Shown here: one piece after another, positions 60,491 to 64,000 of the stretch | Numbering within the stretch: the stretch's first letter is position 1 | Layout: every line of letters begins with the position of its first letter | NCBI GenBank assembly: GCA_021733645.1 | Contig: JAHREJ010000017.1 | Span: 17,903-81,902, forward strand | Direction of reading: 5' to 3' | DNA length: 64,000 bases | From: Bacillus subtilis subsp. subtilis | GTDB lineage: Bacteria; Pseudomonadota; Gammaproteobacteria; Xanthomonadales; Xanthomonadaceae | Notes under the pieces: generated by a model | The model's database searches: none | What the model was told of the DNA's origin: nothing | What the model saw: the letters and a program-made list of their open reading frames with translations, nothing else | Translations under genes and position numbers: made by a program

Positions 60491-61978
60491 ATGCAGGACC
60501 TGCATGCCGCACACGCCCATTTCGGCTGGTTCAAACGCCGCCGCCACGTCCAGGTGGACGAAGTCACCGTGGTTGACCGCCCGATGCTCAAGAAGGCGGT
60601 CGGCGCGGCCGCGCTGGGCAATGCAATGGAATGGTTTGATTTCGGTGTGTATGGCTACATCGCCGTTACCCTGGGGCAGGTGTTCTTCCCGGCCAGCAAT
60701 CCCACCGCGCAGCTGATCGCCACCTTCGCCACCTTCACCGTGGCCTTCCTGGTGCGCCCGCTGGGCGGCCTGGTATTCGGCCCGCTGGGCGACAGGTACG
60801 GGCGGCAGAAAGTGCTGGCGTTCACCATGATCCTGATGGCGCTGGGCACGTTCAGCATCGGGCTGATTCCTTCCTACGACCGCATCGGTCTGTGGGCGCC
60901 TGCGTTGTTGTTGCTGGCCCGCCTGGTGCAGGGATTTTCCACCGGCGGTGAGTATGGCGGGGCGGCCACCTTCATCGCCGAATACGCCACCGACCGCAAC
61001 CGCGGCCTGATGGGCAGCTGGCTGGAATTTGGCACGCTGGGCGGATACATCGCTGGCGCCGGCACCGTGACCGCGCTGCACATGGCCTTGAGCAGTGCGC
61101 AGATGCTCGACTGGGGCTGGCGCATTCCGTTCCTGGTGGCCGGACCGCTGGGCCTGCTGGGCCTGTACATGCGCATGAAGCTGGAAGAAACCCCGGCGTT
61201 CCGTGCCTATGCCGAAGAAGCCGACAAGCGCGACAACGAGCGTCCCGGCCTGGGCGCGTTGTTCCGTGTGCATTGGCCGCAGCTGCTCAAGTGCGTGGGC
61301 CTGGTGCTGGTGTTCAACGTCACCGACTACATGCTGCTCACCTACATGCCCAGCTATCTCAGCGTCACCCTGGGCTACGCCGAAAGCAAGGGCCTGCTGC
61401 TGATCATCATTGTGATGTTGGTGATGATGCCGCTCAACGTGGTCGGCGGCTTGTTCAGTGACAAGCTCGGGCGCCGGCCGATGATCATCGGTGCCTGCAT
61501 CGCGCTGTTCGCGCTGGCCATTCCGTGTCTGAAACTGATCGGTACCGGCAACGACTGGCTGATCTTCCTGGGCTTGATGCTGCTCGGTCTGGCCCTGGTG
61601 TGTTTCACCAGTTCGATGCCGTCCACGCTGCCGGCGCTGTTCTACACCCCGGTGCGTTACAGCGCGCTGTCGATCGCCTTCAACGTGTCGGTGTCGCTGT
61701 TTGGTGGCACCACGCCGCTGGTCACCGCCTGGCTGGTCGAGCGCACCGGCGACCCGCTGGTGCCGGCGTACTACCTGATGGGCGCGGCAGTCATCGGCAT
61801 CATCACCATGCTGTTCGTCAACGAAACCGCCCGGCTGCCGTTGCGTGGCTCGCCGCCAGCGGTGGCCAGCGAAGCCGAAGCCCGGGCCCTGCTGCGCAGC
61901 GACGCCCTGATGACCGTCGACAACGCCCAGCCGACGCTGCCCGAGACGGCCATCCCAGACGATGCACGCCCCGCCTGA
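60491..61978 (+). CDS. proP: MHS-family transporter, ProP-like (major facilitator)
   Basis: 495 aa from ATG 60491 with AGGAGA ahead. Twelve-helix MFS protein. The MHS signatures NAMEWFDFGVYGYIA, RPLGGLVFGPLGDRYGRQKV, GFSTGGEYGGAATFIAEYA and the loop GGLFSDKLGRRP are all present. ProP takes up proline, betaine and other osmolytes with protons. No long C-terminal coiled coil is present, unlike E. coli ProP, so osmosensing may differ. The substrate is unproven. Confidence 0.88.
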   Translation: MQDLHAAHAHFGWFKRRRHVQVDEVTVVDRPMLKKAVGAAALGNAMEWFDFGVYGYIAVTLGQVFFPASNPTAQLIATFATFTVAFLVRPLGGLVFGPLGDRYGRQKVLAFTMILMALGTFSIGLIPSYDRIGLWAPALLLLARLVQGFSTGGEYGGAATFIAEYATDRNRGLMGSWLEFGTLGGYIAGAGTVTALHMALSSAQMLDWGWRIPFLVAGPLGLLGLYMRMKLEETPAFRAYAEEADKRDNERPGLGALFRVHWPQLLKCVGLVLVFNVTDYMLLTYMPSYLSVTLGYAESKGLLLIIIVMLVMMPLNVVGGLFSDKLGRRPMIIGACIALFALAIPCLKLIGTGNDWLIFLGLMLLGLALVCFTSSMPSTLPALFYTPVRYSALSIAFNVSVSLFGGTTPLVTAWLVERTGDPLVPAYYLMGAAVIGIITMLFVNETARLPLRGSPPAVASEAEARALLRSDALMTVDNAQPTLPETAIPDDARPA

Positions 61979-62052
61979 CCCGGCGCTCCCGTGCGACCCC
62001 GGTAAGCCGGCCGCTGGCCGGCTCCCCGCACATCAGGATCACCGCGACGCCC

Positions 62053-62084
62053 AAAAAAATGGAGCCGCCCAAGGGTGGCTCCAT
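62053..62084 (-). terminator. Rho-independent terminator of the autotransporter
   Basis: ATGGAGCCGCC and GGTGGCTCCAT pair (one G-U) to give an 11-bp stem with a 4-base loop. On the minus strand it ends in seven T, 5 bp past the autotransporter stop. Confidence 0.93.
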
Positions 62085-62088
62085 TCCA

Positions 62089-64000
62089 TCACCAGCTGTA
62101 ACTCATCCCCAGCTGGGCACTGGTCTGGTGATACCCACTCGCCTGCTGCCGGGCCAACCCGGCCCACGCTCCGAACCCGTTGGCAAACTTCAACGACGCA
62201 CCGGCGCTCACCTCCGCACGGCTGCGCGGAATGCGCGCATCCACGCGCTCATCGTCCATCCACACCTGGGATTCGGCGCGGGTATGCAGCCAGTTGGCAG
62301 CGATATACGGCTGCACATCGGCGGCGCCATCGCCCCAACGCGTTACCCCGGACAAGCGCAGGCCCACGCGGCCATACAGCCCATCGGCATCCTGCGTGGT
62401 CACTACCGTGCCATTGGCCTCGGTGTGGCGCAGGTCGTCCCAGCGGTTGTAGCCCACCTGCAGCTGCGGCTCCAGGAAGATCCCGCCGGCCTGTGCACCG
62501 CCCACACGGAACGCGTAGCCGGTTTCAATCGCGCCCTGCCAGCCGCGGCTGTCGTAGCGCTCCGCGTCCAGGCCTACGCCTTCCACGCGGTTGCGGAACT
62601 GGGCACGTTGCACCGAACCATCCACGTAGAAGCCGGCATACGGATCAATGGCATTACCCGCCCGCCACGTGCCATACACGCCCAGTGCTTCGCCCTTGAC
62701 CTTGCCACGCGCGTAGTAACCAGTAAGTGCATTGGTGGACGTGCTGGTGGCATTGCCACTGGACAGCATCACGCCCACGCCGCTGCCTGCATCGTTGCGC
62801 CACACGTCGGCACCGACGCTTAGCGACTGGCTGTTGCCCTGCACATCCAGCTGCTGGCTTACCGCATCAAAGCCGGTACGCGAACCATCCACCCGCGCCC
62901 AGGCGCGGCCGCTGTTCTGGCCGGCATGACGGTCGTGGTAGCCCAGGCGGAACATGGACTGGGTGGCCTGCAGGTTGGCCAGGTAGGCGCCGCCTTCCGG
63001 GCACAGCACAGGCTCCGGATTCACCGGATTGCACTCGGGCAGGGTGGGGTCGGTGTCGCAGGGGTCCGGTGCGGTCGGCAGCTGCGAGCGCAGGTACCAG
63101 TTGCCTGCGTTCTTGAACAGGAAATACTCGTACTGTCCGCCCACAGCGCGCCCAGCCAGGTCGAACTGGCCATTGGAGGCGCCGGCCACGGTGATCAGCT
63201 CGATCCCGTTGACAGTCTGCGCACCGGCACCGCCCACGTTGTTGACCCGCACGTTGGTCTGGCCGCTGGTGTCGCCGCCGATGACCAGCTTGTCCGAGGC
63301 GGCATCGTCGCCGGCCAACACGGTGTTGAACAGGATCGTGCCGTTGTTGCCGGTGAAGTTGCCGGCTACGTTGAGGGTGTTGAACGTGGCGCCGTCGCCG
63401 AGCGCGAGAATGCCGCCGCTAGTCAAATTCAATGTAGCAACGTTGCTGTTCTTGTTGAGCTGCCATTGGCCGCCTTGGGCGAGCGTGACGTCCATGGCTC
63501 CGGTAATGCCGCCGATCAGCGTGGCGCTGTCGGTCAGGGCCAGCGAGCCGGTTGCACCGGCGCCGGTTCGGATATCTCCGCGCAGGTGACTGTTGCTGAC
63601 ATCCACGTCAGCGTGAACCTTCAATGCAGGGTCGGTGGTGTTGGGCTGGATGTCGATCAGCACGCCGCTACCGGCGATCAGCTCTGCTCCATTGCGCAGG
63701 GTGATGCCGACGTCGGTATCGCTGCGAAAGCTCGGGCCGACATAGATGGCACTGCCGGAAACGCCTTCCAGTCGCGACGCATCGATGGTCAGCTCCGAAC
63801 GTCGCGGGCTGAAACCTGCAAGCTGGCTTGATGCGATGTACGCGCCATGCTGATCTCCTCGTACCACGGAACCGCTCTGCACGATCGCATTGCCTACAAC
63901 AATCTCAAGTCCCACTCCATTCCATGGGATGTTGGGGGAGCCAGGGTCCGCTGTACCATGAAGCGTTGAATTGGAAAGCGTCAACTGGCCATAGCCGTTG
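62089..64000 (-). CDS. Autotransporter outer-membrane beta-barrel protein (5' end outside window)
   Basis: The frame is open through the window edge, so only the last ~637 residues are present. They start in a beta-helix passenger of the pertactin/AIDA type (repeats like GNGTILFNT, LNLTSGGILALGD), pass a pertactin-like linker region ending in DPTLPECNPVNPEPVLCPEG (two Cys), and finish with a 12-strand autotransporter barrel (~from FRLGYHDRHAG) ending GMSYSW. A type Va secretion protein, perhaps an adhesin. A strong terminator follows; the signal peptide and promoter are not seen. Confidence 0.9.
   Translation of the reverse strand, partial: NGYGQLTLSNSTLHGTADPGSPNIPWNGVGLEIVVGNAIVQSGSVVRGDQHGAYIASSQLAGFSPRRSELTIDASRLEGVSGSAIYVGPSFRSDTDVGITLRNGAELIAGSGVLIDIQPNTTDPALKVHADVDVSNSHLRGDIRTGAGATGSLALTDSATLIGGITGAMDVTLAQGGQWQLNKNSNVATLNLTSGGILALGDGATFNTLNVAGNFTGNNGTILFNTVLAGDDAASDKLVIGGDTSGQTNVRVNNVGGAGAQTVNGIELITVAGASNGQFDLAGRAVGGQYEYFLFKNAGNWYLRSQLPTAPDPCDTDPTLPECNPVNPEPVLCPEGGAYLANLQATQSMFRLGYHDRHAGQNSGRAWARVDGSRTGFDAVSQQLDVQGNSQSLSVGADVWRNDAGSGVGVMLSSGNATSTSTNALTGYYARGKVKGEALGVYGTWRAGNAIDPYAGFYVDGSVQRAQFRNRVEGVGLDAERYDSRGWQGAIETGYAFRVGGAQAGGIFLEPQLQVGYNRWDDLRHTEANGTVVTTQDADGLYGRVGLRLSGVTRWGDGAADVQPYIAANWLHTRAESQVWMDDERVDARIPRSRAEVSAGASLKFANGFGAWAGLARQQASGYHQTSAQLGMSYSW

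Overview
The window looks like a chromosomal segment of a Stenotrophomonas-type gammaproteobacterium (Xanthomonadaceae). Support comes from high GC with strong third-position G/C, hairpin repeats starting with GTAG like the SMAG repeats described in Stenotrophomonas maltophilia, a RavS/RavR-like signalling pair as known in Xanthomonas, and Xanthomonas-like ClpS, ClpA, IF-1 and Aat proteins. I see no rRNA, tRNA, CRISPR array, prophage or insertion sequence. The first gene (a histidine kinase) and the last (an autotransporter) are cut by the window edges.

Layout. 1-7.3 kb is a signalling block: a kinase C-terminus, then on the minus strand a PAS histidine kinase and a GGDEF-EAL-receiver regulator, then a PAS-GGDEF-EAL protein. 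7.3-10.7 kb holds an unknown gene, a YcaQ-type DNA glycosylase and a chemoreceptor behind a flagellar sigma-28 promoter. 10.8-19 kb is housekeeping: nudJ-mnmA-hflD, clpS, an aminoglycoside-kinase-like gene lying in reverse between clpS and clpA, clpA, infA and aat. 19-30.4 kb carries a FemAB-like acyltransferase, trxB, ftsK, a transglutaminase-like envelope protein, lolA, rarA and crcB.

30.5-39.9 kb is accessory and regulatory: a BvgS/BvgA-like phosphorelay, LysR, WYL and TetR regulators with adjacent detoxification enzymes, an amidohydrolase and a glutamine-rich small protein. 40-47.7 kb is an iron-uptake island: siderophore-esterase-like hydrolase, YncE-like beta-propeller, a three-gene haemin/siderophore ABC transporter, and a convergent TonB-dependent receptor. 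The same Fur-like motif lies about 70 bp upstream of the first and last genes.

48.7-51.2 kb holds an EF-G paralogue behind a leader of about 330 nt. The leader contains an intrinsic terminator, a possible antiterminator and a 14-codon leader peptide overlapping mutually exclusive hairpins. It is the best candidate here for an undescribed regulatory system: translation-dependent attenuation of a translation factor.

51.3-64 kb has an M14-like peptidase, an arylsulfatase, an FNR-type oxygen sensor next to an Aer-like PAS protein plus diflavin reductase operon, an erythromycin-esterase-like secreted protein, a ProP-type transporter and the autotransporter. All calls come from reading the sequence and recalling protein families. 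No database search was run.
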